The notes: generated from the letters alone by a model not told the origin. A stretch of DNA of 40,891 nucleotides from Clostridia bacterium (GCA_017886645.1 JAGHJM010000048.1:1-40891), one strand, 5' to 3'. Counted from the stretch's first letter, positions 1 to 8,147 are shown. Numbers and translations: made by a program.

Positions 1-138
1 GTATCTCCTGCTATAGAATATAAATCTGAAGGATATGTAATGGGTGTTGGTGGTAAAATGTTTACTGTGGCAGGACCAGTTCTTGTTTTTGGTATTTCTA
101 CTTCTGTTATAGTAGGAATTATCGCGTCATTTTTTTAA
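1..138 (+). CDS. spoVAC: Stage V sporulation protein AC, C-terminal part (window-edge partial)
   Basis: The first 45 codons are open from base 1 in frame 1 and end at TAA 136-138. The visible end contains the motif GYVMGVGGKMFTVAGPVL followed by a hydrophobic helix, which matches the C-terminus of SpoVAC. SpoVAC is an integral inner-membrane protein of the SpoVA channel that moves Ca-dipicolinic acid into the forespore and releases it at germination. The start lies outside the window. spoVAD follows 18 bases downstream, the usual spoVAC-D-E order, which strongly supports the call despite the short visible part. Transcription is expected from a forespore sigma-G promoter upstream of the window; this is inference. 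Confidence 0.9.
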   Translation, partial: VSPAIEYKSEGYVMGVGGKMFTVAGPVLVFGISTSVIVGIIASFF

Positions 139-156
139 TTAATTTAAGGAGGTTTT

Positions 157-1161
157 ATGGAACGTTTAGGAAAACAAACTATAAAATTTAATACCCCTCC
201 AACTATTACAGAAGCATCATCTATAGTTGGTCCAAAAGAAGCACAAGGTCCTCTTGCCAAGTATTTCGACCAATGTTTAGAAGATGAATTTTGGGGAGAA
301 AAAACTTGGGAAAAAGCTGAGAGCAAAATAATAAAAGAAAATGTTAATACTTTAATATTTAAATCCGGTATCCCAATTGATCAAATAGATTATTGTTTTG
401 CAGGTGATTTATTAAATCAGTGCATTTCTTCTAGCTTTGGTCTTAGAGATATAAATCTTCCTTTTTTCGGTGTATTTGGAGCGTGTTCTACTTTTGTAGA
501 AAGTATGTGTTTAGGTAGTGTATTTATTGAAGGTGGCGGTGCAAAAAATGTAGTATGTGCTACATCTAGTCATTTTTGTAGTGCAGAAAAGCAATTCAGA
601 TTTCCACTTGAGTTAGGAAATCAACGTACCCCCACTGCACAATGGACTGTTACAGGCTCTGGAGCTTCTCTTTTATCCTCATCCGGATCTGGTCCATATA
701 TAACCAATATTACGCCAGGAAAAATTATAGATATGGGAATAAAGGACGCAAACAATATGGGAGCAGCTATGGCTCCTGCTGCATTTGATACTCTTATTAC
801 ACATTTACAGGATACATGTAGGAAACCAAGTTATTATGATTTAATTATAACTGGTGACTTAGGATACATTGGAAAAGATATATTAACAGAACTTGCAGAG
901 ACAAAAGGATATAACATAAAAAATAATTATAATGATTGTGGAGTTTTAATTTTTGATAAAAACGAACAAGACACTCATTCTGGTGGAAGTGGCTGTGCAT
1001 GTGTTGCTACAACTTTTTCGGGTTATTTATATAAACAATTAAAATCTAGAAAAATAAATAAAATTTTATTAATTGCTACAGGTGCACTAATGAATGCTAC
1101 AAGTTCTCAGCAAGGAGAAAGTATTCCTGGAATTGCACATGCTATTTCTATTGAAAATTAA
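157..1161 (+). CDS. spoVAD: Stage V sporulation protein AD
   Basis: This 334-residue protein matches SpoVAD, the cytosolic thiolase-fold subunit of the SpoVA complex that binds dipicolinic acid. Family landmarks include a long N-terminal segment starting with KQTIKFNTPP, GDLLNQCISSSF near residues 85-96, the FGACSTFVES region around residue 105-115 (equivalent to the thiolase active-site loop) and GSGASLLSS near residue 170. Its length is typical (about 335-340 residues). The start is an ATG with AAGGAGG at 146-152, four bases upstream. It lies between spoVAC and spoVAE with short gaps, consistent with one operon. The C-terminus ends GIAHAISIE, as in other SpoVAD proteins. Confidence 0.96.
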   Translation: MERLGKQTIKFNTPPTITEASSIVGPKEAQGPLAKYFDQCLEDEFWGEKTWEKAESKIIKENVNTLIFKSGIPIDQIDYCFAGDLLNQCISSSFGLRDINLPFFGVFGACSTFVESMCLGSVFIEGGGAKNVVCATSSHFCSAEKQFRFPLELGNQRTPTAQWTVTGSGASLLSSSGSGPYITNITPGKIIDMGIKDANNMGAAMAPAAFDTLITHLQDTCRKPSYYDLIITGDLGYIGKDILTELAETKGYNIKNNYNDCGVLIFDKNEQDTHSGGSGCACVATTFSGYLYKQLKSRKINKILLIATGALMNATSSQQGESIPGIAHAISIEN

Positions 1162-1172
1162 AGGAGGATTAT

Positions 1173-1559
1173 ATGGGTTTCTTTCAAAGTATTGATTGGA
1201 TGCTACTATTAAGATGTTTTATTGTTGGAGGTATTATATGTATAATAGGCCAGCTTTTAATCGATAAAACTAAATTATCTCCAGCTAGAATTTTAGTACT
1301 ATTTGTTACTTTAGGAGTTATCTTAGGTGGAATTGGAGTTTATAAATATTTAATTGATTTTGCAGGAGCAGGTGCAACAGTTCCATTGTTAGGTTTTGGT
1401 GCAAATCTTGCAAAAGGTGCAATACAAGAAGCACAAACCTCTGGATTACTTGGTGCATTTATAGGTGGAGTTAAAGCTTCTGCTGGAGGGATTGCAGCTG
1501 CTATTTTCTTTGGATATATTGCATCATTAGTCGCTAAATCTAAAATTAAAAAGCAATAA
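1173..1559 (+). CDS. spoVAE: Stage V sporulation protein AE (SpoVAEb type)
   Basis: This 128-residue polytopic membrane protein belongs to the SpoVAC/SpoVAEb family. About four hydrophobic helices are visible, at residues 11-28, 38-57, a glycine-rich stretch around 68-100, and 102-122, with the characteristic motif GGIGVYKYLIDFAGAGATVP in the middle. It is thought to be part of the DPA channel in the inner spore membrane. A strong ribosome-binding site, AAGGAGG, lies at 1161-1167 and overlaps the last base of the spoVAD stop, so the two genes are translationally close. A hairpin terminator follows at once. No spoVAF or gerA-like gene follows, so the operon ends here. Confidence 0.95.
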   Translation: MGFFQSIDWMLLLRCFIVGGIICIIGQLLIDKTKLSPARILVLFVTLGVILGGIGVYKYLIDFAGAGATVPLLGFGANLAKGAIQEAQTSGLLGAFIGGVKASAGGIAAAIFFGYIASLVAKSKIKKQ

Positions 1560-1560
1560 A

Positions 1561-1607
1561 TAAAAAACAAAACAGAGAAGGCACTGCCCTCTCCGTCTTG
1601 TTTTTTG
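1561..1607. terminator. Shared bidirectional hairpin terminator
   Basis: An inverted repeat of about 18 bp (AACAAAACAGAGAAGGCA against TGCCCTCTCCGTCTTGTT) lies between convergent spoVAE and the small gene at 1638. The imperfect positions are A.C on the plus strand but G.U on the minus strand, so the hairpin is stronger in minus-strand RNA, where it also ends in a T-rich tail. It probably belongs primarily to the minus-strand gene. Confidence 0.8.
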
Positions 1608-1637
1608 CATCTGTCCCCCCTTAGACCAATATCATCC

Positions 1638-1808
1638 TCAGATCAAAGGGATGCTGAAGATTATCTTCAAGAGTTGCCACACTCCCCAGCAAAAGATGCC
1701 TGCGAACCAAATGATGATAATCCATTTAAGGATTACCCGCAAGGTCTCGCAGGCAATCACTGCGACAATAGCCGCAATGATCGCGAGCCACAAAATAGCA
1801 TTCAACAT
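1638..1808 (-). CDS. Small hydrophobic membrane peptide, unknown function
   Basis: This encodes 56 residues (MLNAILWLAIIAAI... to FSIPLI), nearly all hydrophobic, with probably two membrane helices (residues 3-17 and 22-50). I recognise no family. The start at 1808 has AGGAAAA just upstream. A longer reading from 1892 is excluded because that ATG lies inside the promoter at 1872-1900. Codons are clearly richer in G and C than in neighbouring genes (ATC, CTC and GCC-type endings), roughly 45-50 % G+C by eye against under 30 % around it. The gene has its own promoter and terminator, so it looks like an independent cassette. A toxin-like or stress peptide is possible but unproven. Confidence 0.6.
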   Translation of the reverse strand: MLNAILWLAIIAAIVAVIACETLRVILKWIIIIWFAGIFCWGVWQLLKIIFSIPLI

Positions 1809-1871
1809 TTTTCCTCGCCCTTTCCATTTCAGATTGCTTTTTTCTAACATTTGGAAATCCATATTACTTAT

Positions 1872-1900
1872 ATTATACACTATTTTAGGCATTTTTGCAA
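1872..1900 (-). promoter_or_regulatory. Sigma-A promoter for the small membrane peptide
   Basis: Reading the minus strand, TTGCAA (1900-1895) is followed by a 17-base spacer and TATAAT (1877-1872). The spacing is ideal and the -10 box is perfect. It sits about 64 bases before the chosen start codon. Confidence 0.75.
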
Positions 1901-1905
1901 ATTTT

Positions 1906-2493
1906 CTACTTATTCATATTTATTACTTTAGCTAATATATCATACCAGCTATACACTCTTGTTATATTTTTTCCTACTATATTATGATTATATCCACAAT
2001 CATAGCAAAAAACATTCATTTTTTTAGACATATATTCTATATTAGTAGGAGAATCTTCTATCATTATATCTACATTATTTTTTATACAACAATCTAATTT
2101 TTCTTTATCTGGTGAAAAAAATAATTTATCATAATAAATTTTATATTTATCTATCCATTCTTTTACAAAATCATGCATTTTTCCATAACTTTCTTTTGGA
2201 AGTCCATATTCATCTCTGGCAGTTATTAAATATATCTTATTATTTTCCCTCAACTTATTAATAACCTCTACCGCATATTCTCTTGGACAATAATCTCTTG
2301 CATATTCTTCTAAATATTCGTTCCAAAACTTCATCTCTTGCTCATGAGTTAAAGTAAATGCCTTCTCAGTATCATATTCTCCCCATTTTATATTCATTTC
2401 TATATTATTTTCATAACAAAATTTTGTACAACTGTCACACATAAACCTTTCTATATCAGTTAAAACACCGTCAACATCAATACCTATTATCAT
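1906..2493 (-). CDS. HAD-superfamily 5'(3')-deoxyribonucleotidase-like phosphatase
   Basis: This 195-residue protein starts MIIGIDVDGVLTD, giving HAD motif I (DVDGV, first Asp nucleophile, second Asp acid/base). Motif II is the Thr of YLITARDE near residue 92, and motif III/IV is the region DIMIEDSPTNI near residue 145. The size and the DVDGVLTD start match the NT5C family (PF06941) of nucleotidases that dephosphorylate pyrimidine deoxynucleotides, although substrate prediction within this family is uncertain. It is rich in cysteines (C19, C22, C26 and more). It has its own AAGGAGAAG ribosome-binding site and lies 3' of the rplT terminator, so some read-through from the infC operon is possible. 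Confidence 0.7.
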   Translation of the reverse strand: MIIGIDVDGVLTDIERFMCDSCTKFCYENNIEMNIKWGEYDTEKAFTLTHEQEMKFWNEYLEEYARDYCPREYAVEVINKLRENNKIYLITARDEYGLPKESYGKMHDFVKEWIDKYKIYYDKLFFSPDKEKLDCCIKNNVDIMIEDSPTNIEYMSKKMNVFCYDCGYNHNIVGKNITRVYSWYDILAKVINMNK

Positions 2494-2512
2494 TTTTTCT
2501 TCTCCTTAGCAT

Positions 2513-2552
2513 AAAAAAATCAATTGTATTATATAACAATTGATTTTTATTT
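2513..2552 (-). terminator. Terminator of the infC-rpmI-rplT operon
   Basis: The palindrome AAATCAATTGT...ACAATTGATTT with A and T runs on both sides lies 30 bases after the rplT stop and before the nucleotidase gene. It is a symmetrical intrinsic terminator. Confidence 0.75.
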
Positions 2553-2580
2553 TCTATAAAATTAATACTTATTTAATATT

Positions 2581-2925
2581 TTATTTTGCTTTATTTGCAA
2601 TTTCAGCAAATGCCTTTGGATCTGTAACAGCAATTTCTGCCAACATCTTTCTATTTATTACAATGTTTGCCTTCTTTAATCCATTTATTAATCTACTGTA
2701 TGTTAATCCATTTTGTCTTGCTGCAGCATTTATTCTAGCAATCCATAATTTTCTAAAATTGCTTTTTCTATCTTTTCTTCCTACATAAGCATATTTTCCA
2801 GATTTCATAACAGCTTGTTTAGCCATTCTAAATCTATAATGTTTAGCTCCATAATAACCTTTTGCTCTTTTTAATATCTTTTTATGTTTCTTACGTGTAA
2901 TTAATGCTGTTTTAACTCTTGCCAT
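2581..2925 (-). CDS. rplT: 50S ribosomal protein L20
   Basis: This 114-residue, highly basic protein starts [24 protein letters not shown] in the classical L20 pattern and contains [18 protein letters not shown] and the [13 protein letters not shown] segment near the C-terminus. L20 binds 23S rRNA early in 50S assembly and in Bacillus represses its own operon by binding the infC leader. It is the last gene of infC-rpmI-rplT. Full length is present and a terminator follows. Confidence 0.98.
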   Translation of the reverse strand: MARVKTALITRKKHKKILKRAKGYYGAKHYRFRMAKQAVMKSGKYAYVGRKDRKSNFRKLWIARINAAARQNGLTYSRLINGLKKANIVINRKMLAEIAVTDPKAFAEIANKAK

Positions 2926-2960
2926 GTTTTTTCACCTTTCTTTCATTTCATATTTTAATT

Positions 2961-3164
2961 TTAGTTGCCATATGGCAATAATCTTTTAATTCCTGATACA
3001 CAAGTTTTATCTGCATAAGCATCTTGTACTTTTCCTCTTGATTTTGCTCTACTTGTTTTGTTTGACAAAAGATGTCTTCTATTTGACTTTGTTCTTTTTA
3101 CTTTTCCAGTAGCTGTATAAGAATATCTTTTTTTAGCTGCTTTATTTGTCTTTAACTTTGGCAT
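2961..3164 (-). CDS. rpmI: 50S ribosomal protein L35
   Basis: This 67-residue basic protein starts MPKLKTNKAAKKRYSYTATGK and contains RRHLLSNKTSRAKS, both diagnostic of L35. It lies between infC and rplT in the universal bacterial order, with gaps of about 30 bases, and an SD-like GGGAGGAATAATT precedes the ATG. Confidence 0.98.
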   Translation of the reverse strand: MPKLKTNKAAKKRYSYTATGKVKRTKSNRRHLLSNKTSRAKSRGKVQDAYADKTCVSGIKRLLPYGN

Positions 3165-3197
3165 AATTATTCCTCCCTTTTAACTTTTTAATATATA

Positions 3198-3716
3198 TTA
3201 CTTATCAGCTTTTTTAGCTAATATAATAAACATGTTTTTTCCTTCTAATAGTGGCTTTTTCTCTACATTTGCAACATCTGCAAGTTGCTCGATAAATTTA
3301 TTTAAAACCTGTTCTCCAAGTTTTACGTAATTCATTTCTCTTCCTCTAAATCTAACTGTTATTTTTACATTATTGCCATCTTCTATAAACTTTTGTGCAT
3401 TTTTTAATTTAAATTCAAAATCATGTTGTTCTATATTTGGAGTAATACGAATTTCTTTTATCTCAAAAGTCTTTTGCTTTTTCTTAGCTTCTTTTTCCTT
3501 TTTAGCTTGTTCAAACTTATATTTCCCATAATTCATTACTTTACATACTGGAATTTCTGCATTTGGAGCAACCAAAACTAAATCCAACTTTTTTTCGTAA
3601 GCTAAGTCAAGAGCACTATCTATACTCATTACTCCTCTTTTTTCTCCTTGTTCATCAATTACTTGAACCTTACTTGCTCTAATTTGTTCATTAATTGGCA
3701 ATTCTTGTTTGATAAT
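3198..3716 (-). CDS. infC: Translation initiation factor IF-3, ATT start
   Basis: IF-3 binds the 30S subunit, prevents premature 50S joining and checks start codon fidelity. The protein has the expected N-domain (LPINEQIRASKVQVIDEQG) and C-domain (KEIRITPNIEQHDFEFKL, NNVKITVRFRGREM). An open frame continues upstream to an ATG at 3776, but that extension (MAFIQVNFFICTCRKF) is unlike any IF-3 and is leader RNA. A strong AGGAGGTG (3728-3721) lies six bases before ATT at 3716, giving 172 residues, the normal length. AUU initiation is the known self-regulating feature of infC in E. coli and Bacillus. ATC at 3713 is an alternative. First gene of the infC-rpmI-rplT operon. Confidence 0.93.
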   Translation of the reverse strand: MIKQELPINEQIRASKVQVIDEQGEKRGVMSIDSALDLAYEKKLDLVLVAPNAEIPVCKVMNYGKYKFEQAKKEKEAKKKQKTFEIKEIRITPNIEQHDFEFKLKNAQKFIEDGNNVKITVRFRGREMNYVKLGEQVLNKFIEQLADVANVEKKPLLEGKNMFIILAKKADK

Positions 3717-3866
3717 AAAACACCTCCTAAATTTTCTACAAGTACAAATAAAAAAATTGACCTGTATAAAAGCCAATCCACAAAAAATAATTATATAAAA
3801 TAAATATTTAATAACCTTTTTCCAACTAAGATAAGGTGAGAAGTGGACTGCTTCTTCTTAAAATTA
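3717..3866 (-). promoter_or_regulatory. Probable L20-type autoregulatory leader of infC
   Basis: About 150 bases of leader separate the promoter from the infC start. The minus strand contains AGAAGCAGTCCACTTCTCACC and ACCTTAT...AAAAAGGT helices and a conserved-looking tract GGCTTTTATACAGGTC before the SD. Position and sequence resemble the L20 leader found upstream of infC in Firmicutes. I assign it from memory of the motif and its place; a covariance search against RF00558 would settle it. Confidence 0.65.
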
Positions 3867-3873
3867 CTATATT

Positions 3874-3902
3874 ATGATACTATATATTCGGTAAAAAGTC
3901 AA
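3874..3902 (-). promoter_or_regulatory. Sigma-A promoter of infC operon
   Basis: On the minus strand, TTGACT (3902-3897), a 17-base spacer and TATCAT (3879-3874) form a good vegetative promoter at the head of the infC leader. Confidence 0.75.
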
Positions 3903-3997
3903 CCATTTTTAACCATTTTTATTGTTTTTTATATTATATTCCATTAAATAATACAACTCATCTGCTTATCACCATTGTAATATTGCTACTTTCCGCT

Positions 3998-4061
3998 CTT
4001 AGATGTGTCCCTAATTACCACATTTCTGGTAATTAAGAAACGTCCCTAATTGCATCATTTG
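3998..4061 (+). repeat. Dispersed palindromic repeat, copy 1
   Basis: The segment begins CTTAGATGTGTCCCTAATTACC, continues with GGTAATTAAGAAACGTCCC and degenerates afterwards. The same ordered units occur at 28241-28330 (reverse orientation) and 32477-32570. Arms ATTACC/GGTAAT can pair to form a short hairpin. Located in the divergent infC/rplM intergenic region, just before the rplM promoter. It resembles the small palindromic elements associated with REP-type Y1 transposases in Clostridia, though no transposase is in the window. Confidence 0.75.
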
Positions 4062-4079
4062 GATTTTTATTATTTTTGC

Positions 4080-4108
4080 TTGACTTTTACATAATTTTGT
4101 AATAAAAT
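4080..4108 (+). promoter_or_regulatory. Sigma-A promoter of rplM-rpsI
   Basis: TTGACT at 4080-4085, a 17-base spacer and TAAAAT at 4103-4108, about 107 bases before the rplM start, leaving room for a structured leader. Confidence 0.6.
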
Positions 4109-4114
4109 AATATA

Positions 4115-4214
4115 GCATATTTGAATATGAGAAACGTAAAAACTTCTCCCCGGTGGTTTTTATTTTGTTTTCATATAAATTAAGTTTAATATTGAATGGA
4201 GGATATAGATTACC
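4115..4214 (+). promoter_or_regulatory. Probable L13 leader of rplM
   Basis: The leader contains the hairpin GTAAAAAC (4136-4143), a CCCCGG-bearing loop and GTTTTTAT (4156-4163). A small stem-loop just upstream of rplM is what the L13 leader family of Firmicutes (RF00555) looks like. GGAGG at 4199-4203 is unusually far from the ATG (about 11 bases). Confidence 0.45.
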
Positions 4215-4652
4215 ATGAATAATACTACATATAGTGTTAAAAAAAGTGAAATTGAAAGAAAATGGTATATAATTGATGCAGCCAACAAACCTGTTGGTAG
4301 AGTTGCTACAGAAGCTGCTAAATTATTAAGAGGAAAACATAAACCAACTTACACTACTCATATGGATGTTGGAGATAATGTTATTATTATTAATTGCAAA
4401 GAAGCTATTTTAACTGGAAAGAAAATGGATCAAAAAGTTTACAGACATTTTTCAGGATATATTGGTGGAATGAAAGAACTAACAGCTAGAGAAATGATGA
4501 ATAAGAGTCCAGAAAAACTTATGACTCATGCAGTTGTTGGAATGCTTCCACATAATAGTTTAGGAAGACAAATGGCTAAAAAATTAAGAGTATATGCTGG
4601 TAGTGAACATGAGCAAACAGCACAAAAACCTGAAGTATGGGAGGTAAAGTAA
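4215..4652 (+). CDS. rplM: 50S ribosomal protein L13
   Basis: This 145-residue protein shows [21 protein letters not shown] at the N-terminus, [22 protein letters not shown] in the middle and [19 protein letters not shown] toward the C-terminus, the complete L13 pattern. L13 is an early 23S rRNA-binding assembly protein. rpsI follows with a single-base gap, the universal rplM-rpsI arrangement. The SD is rather distant; an in-frame ATT six bases upstream of the ATG would be closer but is not needed. Confidence 0.97.
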   Translation: MNNTTYSVKKSEIERKWYIIDAANKPVGRVATEAAKLLRGKHKPTYTTHMDVGDNVIIINCKEAILTGKKMDQKVYRHFSGYIGGMKELTAREMMNKSPEKLMTHAVVGMLPHNSLGRQMAKKLRVYAGSEHEQTAQKPEVWEVK

Positions 4653-4653
4653 A

Positions 4654-5061
4654 ATGGCTAAAGCAAAAAGTGAAAAAATAGTATTTATGGGAACTGGAAG
4701 AAGAAAAAAATCAATTGCTAGAGTTAGAATAATGCCAGGAACTGGAGTTATAACAATTAACAATAAAGATATTAACGAGTACTTTGGATTAGAAACATTA
4801 AAAGTTATTGTAAAACAACCTTTAGTTGCTACTAATACATTAGATAAGTTTGATGTAATAGCAAAAGTTACAGGTGGTGGATTTACAGGTCAAGCAGGAG
4901 CTGTTCGTCATGGAATAGCTAGAGCATTATTATTAGCAAATGGTGAGTATAGACCAACACTTAAGGCTGCAGGATTCTTAACAAGAGATCCTCGTATGAA
5001 AGAAAGAAAAAAATACGGTCTTAAAAAGGCTAGAAAAGCTCCACAATTTAGTAAGAGATAA
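4654..5061 (+). CDS. rpsI: 30S ribosomal protein S9
   Basis: This 135-residue protein contains [14 protein letters not shown] near the N-terminus, [19 protein letters not shown] in the middle and the invariant basic tail [12 protein letters not shown]. The last residues of S9 reach toward the P-site tRNA. Full length. Its start lies one base after the rplM stop, and its SD (GGGAGG) is inside the end of rplM, so the genes are probably translationally coupled. Confidence 0.98.
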   Translation: MAKAKSEKIVFMGTGRRKKSIARVRIMPGTGVITINNKDINEYFGLETLKVIVKQPLVATNTLDKFDVIAKVTGGGFTGQAGAVRHGIARALLLANGEYRPTLKAAGFLTRDPRMKERKKYGLKKARKAPQFSKR

Positions 5062-5066
5062 TTTTT

Positions 5067-5106
5067 TAAAACTCAAAAGTTTAAAACTTTTGAGTTTTAT
5101 TTATAA
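5067..5106 (+). terminator. Terminator of rplM-rpsI
   Basis: A perfect 15-bp stem, AAAACTCAAAAGTTT with AAACTTTTGAGTTTT, six bases after the rpsI stop and followed by T-rich sequence. Confidence 0.85.
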
Positions 5107-5385
5107 TATTATTTGCATTCAAACATATCATATAATACTTTGGTTAATTCCTAGTTGATAATTGTTTTTATATTTTTTCTGTTTTTTATATTTAAGTTCT
5201 GCATATATAAATTTTTTATAATACTTCATATATTTAGAAAGGTTTCGTATTCATGTAATTTTTCTACATGACTCAATATATTTCAAAATATTTCAGTCTT
5301 CATATCTTTTAATTTTTGTTTTTGATGTTTTAAATTATAGTATATGTTAGTTATACAAGCATACGAAATAATATAATCATTATAA
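5107..5385. other. AT-rich convergent intergenic stretch
   Basis: Between the rpsI terminator and the stop of the convergent gene at 5386 I see no credible ORF with a ribosome-binding site, no RNA gene and no clear repeat. Only a small CATGTAA...TACATG hairpin near 5254-5271 stands out, with no T-run. Confidence 0.5.
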
Positions 5386-6237
5386 TCACTCATATATCTT
5401 TACTCCTTCTAATGAATCTATAATAGTATCTCTTATATTTATTGTTTCACTGTTTAATTTTTCTTCTGGTATAAGAATAGAAACTATATACATATAATCT
5501 CCATCTAACTTTATAATACTATAAACATTCATATTAGAATGCGAATATGGTTTATACTTATATGTTAATATATTGTATTTATTTCCTTCAATTTCAATAC
5601 TTTCTATTTTCGCATCTTTCATTTTATCATATTTTTTATTCTGAACATAAGAACTTACACTATCTTCTAAAAGTTGTAAATATTGCGTTTCTGTATAACC
5701 TTTATAGCTTGAAATATCTTTTTCTGAGACAATAGCTTTTATATCAAAGTCTTCCTCCCAGTTATAAAATATAACTATTTCCTCTTCCACTTCAAGCCTA
5801 TAGAATTCTGGTGCAGACCAATCTGTTGGTGCATCAAAACATATTACATAATTGTTAAAATTATATGTATATGCGATTCTATTATATTTTCCATCAGAAC
5901 TTACTTTATAAGAACTAGATGCCATTTTTGTTATTCCATCTTCGTTATACTTTAATACTGCAAGCACTGTTTTATACTTTGACATTACTGTTATGCCTTC
6001 TGAAAGTTTTCCTTCCATTGCTTTTAATCTACTATTTGCTCTTTCCTCATTTTCTTTATCATATTGATATAGGTTTTCTATACTTAATTTATTTTCTTCA
6101 TTTACTGGCATTTCTGATATTTTATTTTCATCTCTGTCTAATATATTTAAAATAAATATAAATCCTATAATTGCTATAGCTATAACAATTATGCTTGCTA
6201 CTATTATTAATATCTTTGAAACATTTTCTTTCTCCAT
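5386..6237 (-). CDS. Membrane-anchored protein of unknown function
   Basis: This 283-residue protein has one strongly hydrophobic N-terminal helix (about residues 8-31, KILIIVASIIVIAIAIIGFI) followed by an acidic, charged linker and an extracytoplasmic domain of about 220 residues with no motif I recognise. There is no lipobox. Repeated YNFNNYVICFD, IKLDGDYMYIVSI and similar alternating patterns suggest a beta-rich fold, perhaps like the lipid- or ligand-carrying domains of other Clostridia surface proteins, but that is a guess. It is the last gene of a same-strand run after two hydrolases and an acyltransferase-like gene, 34 bases downstream of the nearest hydrolase, so it probably works at the cell surface with them. 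Confidence 0.6.
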   Translation of the reverse strand: MEKENVSKILIIVASIIVIAIAIIGFIFILNILDRDENKISEMPVNEENKLSIENLYQYDKENEERANSRLKAMEGKLSEGITVMSKYKTVLAVLKYNEDGITKMASSSYKVSSDGKYNRIAYTYNFNNYVICFDAPTDWSAPEFYRLEVEEEIVIFYNWEEDFDIKAIVSEKDISSYKGYTETQYLQLLEDSVSSYVQNKKYDKMKDAKIESIEIEGNKYNILTYKYKPYSHSNMNVYSIIKLDGDYMYIVSILIPEEKLNSETINIRDTIIDSLEGVKIYE

Positions 6238-6271
6238 ACTTATTTCCCCTTTTATTTTCTCATAAGTATCT

Positions 6272-7222
6272 TTATATGTTTTCTTTTATAAATTCTTTTA
6301 TAGTTCCCCAATATAATTCTGGATTTACACTTGAAGATTCTGCATGTTCTGCTCCTTCAATAATCAACTTTTCTTTTTTACAATTTGCAACATTATACAC
6401 TTCGTCTAACATCCAAAATGGTACAAATTCATCTTTATTACCGTGTATAAATAATGTAGGAGTATTTGATTTTTTTACTTGTTCTACAGATGATGCCTCT
6501 TTAAAGTTATAACCAGCTCTTATAGTTGTTATAAATTCTGCTGCATTCAGTGCAGGAAATGTCGGTAAATGAAACATTTTATTTAGTTGAACTTTAAATT
6601 CATCCCATACAGAAGTATATCCACAATCCTCTATAGCTACTTTTACATTACTAGGTAAGTTTTCTCCTGTAGTCATCATTGTTGTCGCAGCTCCCATAGA
6701 TACTCCAAATAATACAATCTTACTATTTTCGTTTTTTTCTATAATATTGTTTATCCACTCTATAATATCTAATCTATCATGCCATCCCATGCCAATATAG
6801 CTTCCTTCACTCTGTCCTGCTCCTCTTAAGTCTACAGTTAATACATTATATCCCATATCATAAAATTGCTTTGTATAATTTGACATTTGTTTTCCATTAC
6901 CAGCATATCCATGTATAACAATAACCCATATATCTGATATAGTTTTATTGTTAAACTCATATGCATGTAATTTTAAATTATCATAAGTATTTATATATAT
7001 ATCTTTTTTATTTTCTTCAAACCATTTATTAATATTTTGCACCTCTATACTATTTATGCTTTCATTTGTATCTTCAGCTTCATTACTTTCTAGCACTTCT
7101 TTTTTTGAAGTTTTTGAACTTAATGCAAAATTGTAAAAATAATTTCCTACTATTAAAAATGCACTTATGCAAATAGCAATCAATATCACTAACGCTATCA
7201 CAAATATTTTTAATCCTTTCAT
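6272..7222 (-). CDS. Membrane-anchored alpha/beta hydrolase
   Basis: This 316-residue protein has an N-terminal helix (residues 5-28) and then an alpha/beta-hydrolase domain. VIVIHGYAGNGKQM carries the HG oxyanion motif, DLRGAGQSEG follows, GVSMGAATT is the nucleophile elbow (Ser), and LFIHGNKDEFVP contains the acid (Asp) with GAEHAES providing the catalytic His. The catalytic set is therefore complete. The domain resembles YqkD/BAAT-like hydrolases and is expected outside the membrane. Natural substrate unknown; the neighbouring acyltransferase suggests an acylated lipid or envelope ester. Same-strand and 23 bases after the upstream hydrolase gene. Confidence 0.85.
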   Translation of the reverse strand: MKGLKIFVIALVILIAICISAFLIVGNYFYNFALSSKTSKKEVLESNEAEDTNESINSIEVQNINKWFEENKKDIYINTYDNLKLHAYEFNNKTISDIWVIVIHGYAGNGKQMSNYTKQFYDMGYNVLTVDLRGAGQSEGSYIGMGWHDRLDIIEWINNIIEKNENSKIVLFGVSMGAATTMMTTGENLPSNVKVAIEDCGYTSVWDEFKVQLNKMFHLPTFPALNAAEFITTIRAGYNFKEASSVEQVKKSNTPTLFIHGNKDEFVPFWMLDEVYNVANCKKEKLIIEGAEHAESSSVNPELYWGTIKEFIKENI

Positions 7223-7245
7223 TATAAATTTTCTCCTTATACTAT

Positions 7246-8130
7246 TTAGCTATTTAGTATATCTATAAGTTCATCATATGCTTTCTTAGCTTTTTCATCA
7301 TCATATTTTTTATCAACATACTTTTTTATAATCCAAATATGTGCTGCGCCTTTTGTTTCTCTTATATCTATTTCTACATTTTGCTTTTCAGCGATCTCTT
7401 TAAATTTATGTACATCTGGATTTAATATATCATATGTACCAGTAAATATTGTAACATTTTCTAATTTATTTGCAGGTCCATTAATAGGATTTACCAAAAA
7501 CTTTTCCATTCCCCCTTCTCCTGCATATGCAATTCCAGCCAGCATTAACGCTTTTTTGTTTAACATTTTATCATTTTTCTGTACTTTATCAATCTCTTTA
7601 TTTGACATTGTAACATCTAGCCATGGAGAAATTAAAATCAAGTTTTTTGGTTGCATTAAATCCTCTCTTCCTGCTTCTTCCATAAGTGCTAACGCAATCC
7701 CTCCGCCTGCTGAATCTCCCATTACAATTAAATTTTCCTTTTCTACTTTTTTTACAATTTCTCTATATAATGGAAGCATCATTCCAAATACATCTGAATA
7801 TTTATATTTTGGTGTAAGTGGATAATCTGGAACAACAATTGTACATCCAGTATCTTTTATTAAATCTTTAAAAAATTCCCAATGTTCTCTATATAAGTCT
7901 GCAACATATGATCCACCATGTAAATATAAAATTACTTTATCTGTTTTTTTATCGTTTTCTGCTTCTATTGTGAAAACTTTTCTATAATTATACTCATATT
8001 CATTTAATTTATACTGTTTTACAATTTCTCTTGGAGCTCTAGCCTCTATATTACCAGTAAACATATATACTAACATTATCATTACAAGTACAATTAATAA
8101 TATAAGCAATATTAATATTATATTTATCAA
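7246..8130 (-). CDS. Alpha/beta hydrolase fold-3 esterase, membrane-anchored
   Basis: This 294-residue protein has an N-terminal hydrophobic helix (residues 2-27) and a hormone-sensitive-lipase-like domain. YLHGGSYV is the HGG oxyanion motif, MGDSAGGGIAL the nucleophile elbow with Ser, TGTYDILNPD the Asp site, and KGAAHIW the His. All catalytic elements of alpha/beta hydrolase 3 family (PF07859) carboxylesterases are present. The anchor suggests activity at the outer face of the membrane. It lies 17 bases after the acyltransferase-like gene; similar acyltransferase/esterase pairs are seen in Clostridia, so the two may add and remove the same acyl group (inference). Confidence 0.87.
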   Translation of the reverse strand: MINIILILLILLIVLVMIMLVYMFTGNIEARAPREIVKQYKLNEYEYNYRKVFTIEAENDKKTDKVILYLHGGSYVADLYREHWEFFKDLIKDTGCTIVVPDYPLTPKYKYSDVFGMMLPLYREIVKKVEKENLIVMGDSAGGGIALALMEEAGREDLMQPKNLILISPWLDVTMSNKEIDKVQKNDKMLNKKALMLAGIAYAGEGGMEKFLVNPINGPANKLENVTIFTGTYDILNPDVHKFKEIAEKQNVEIDIRETKGAAHIWIIKKYVDKKYDDEKAKKAYDELIDILNS

Positions 8131-8147
8131 TTTAATTCCCCCACAAA

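Noticed and set aside
1809..1892. Longer start (ATG 1892) for the small hydrophobic peptide
   Set aside because: It lies inside the TTGCAA-TATAAT promoter for this gene, so it would not be transcribed.
3717..3776. 20-residue N-terminal extension of IF-3 from ATG 3776
   Set aside because: It lies in the leader, lacks a ribosome-binding site of its own, is unlike IF-3, and the SD at 3728-3721 points to ATT at 3716.
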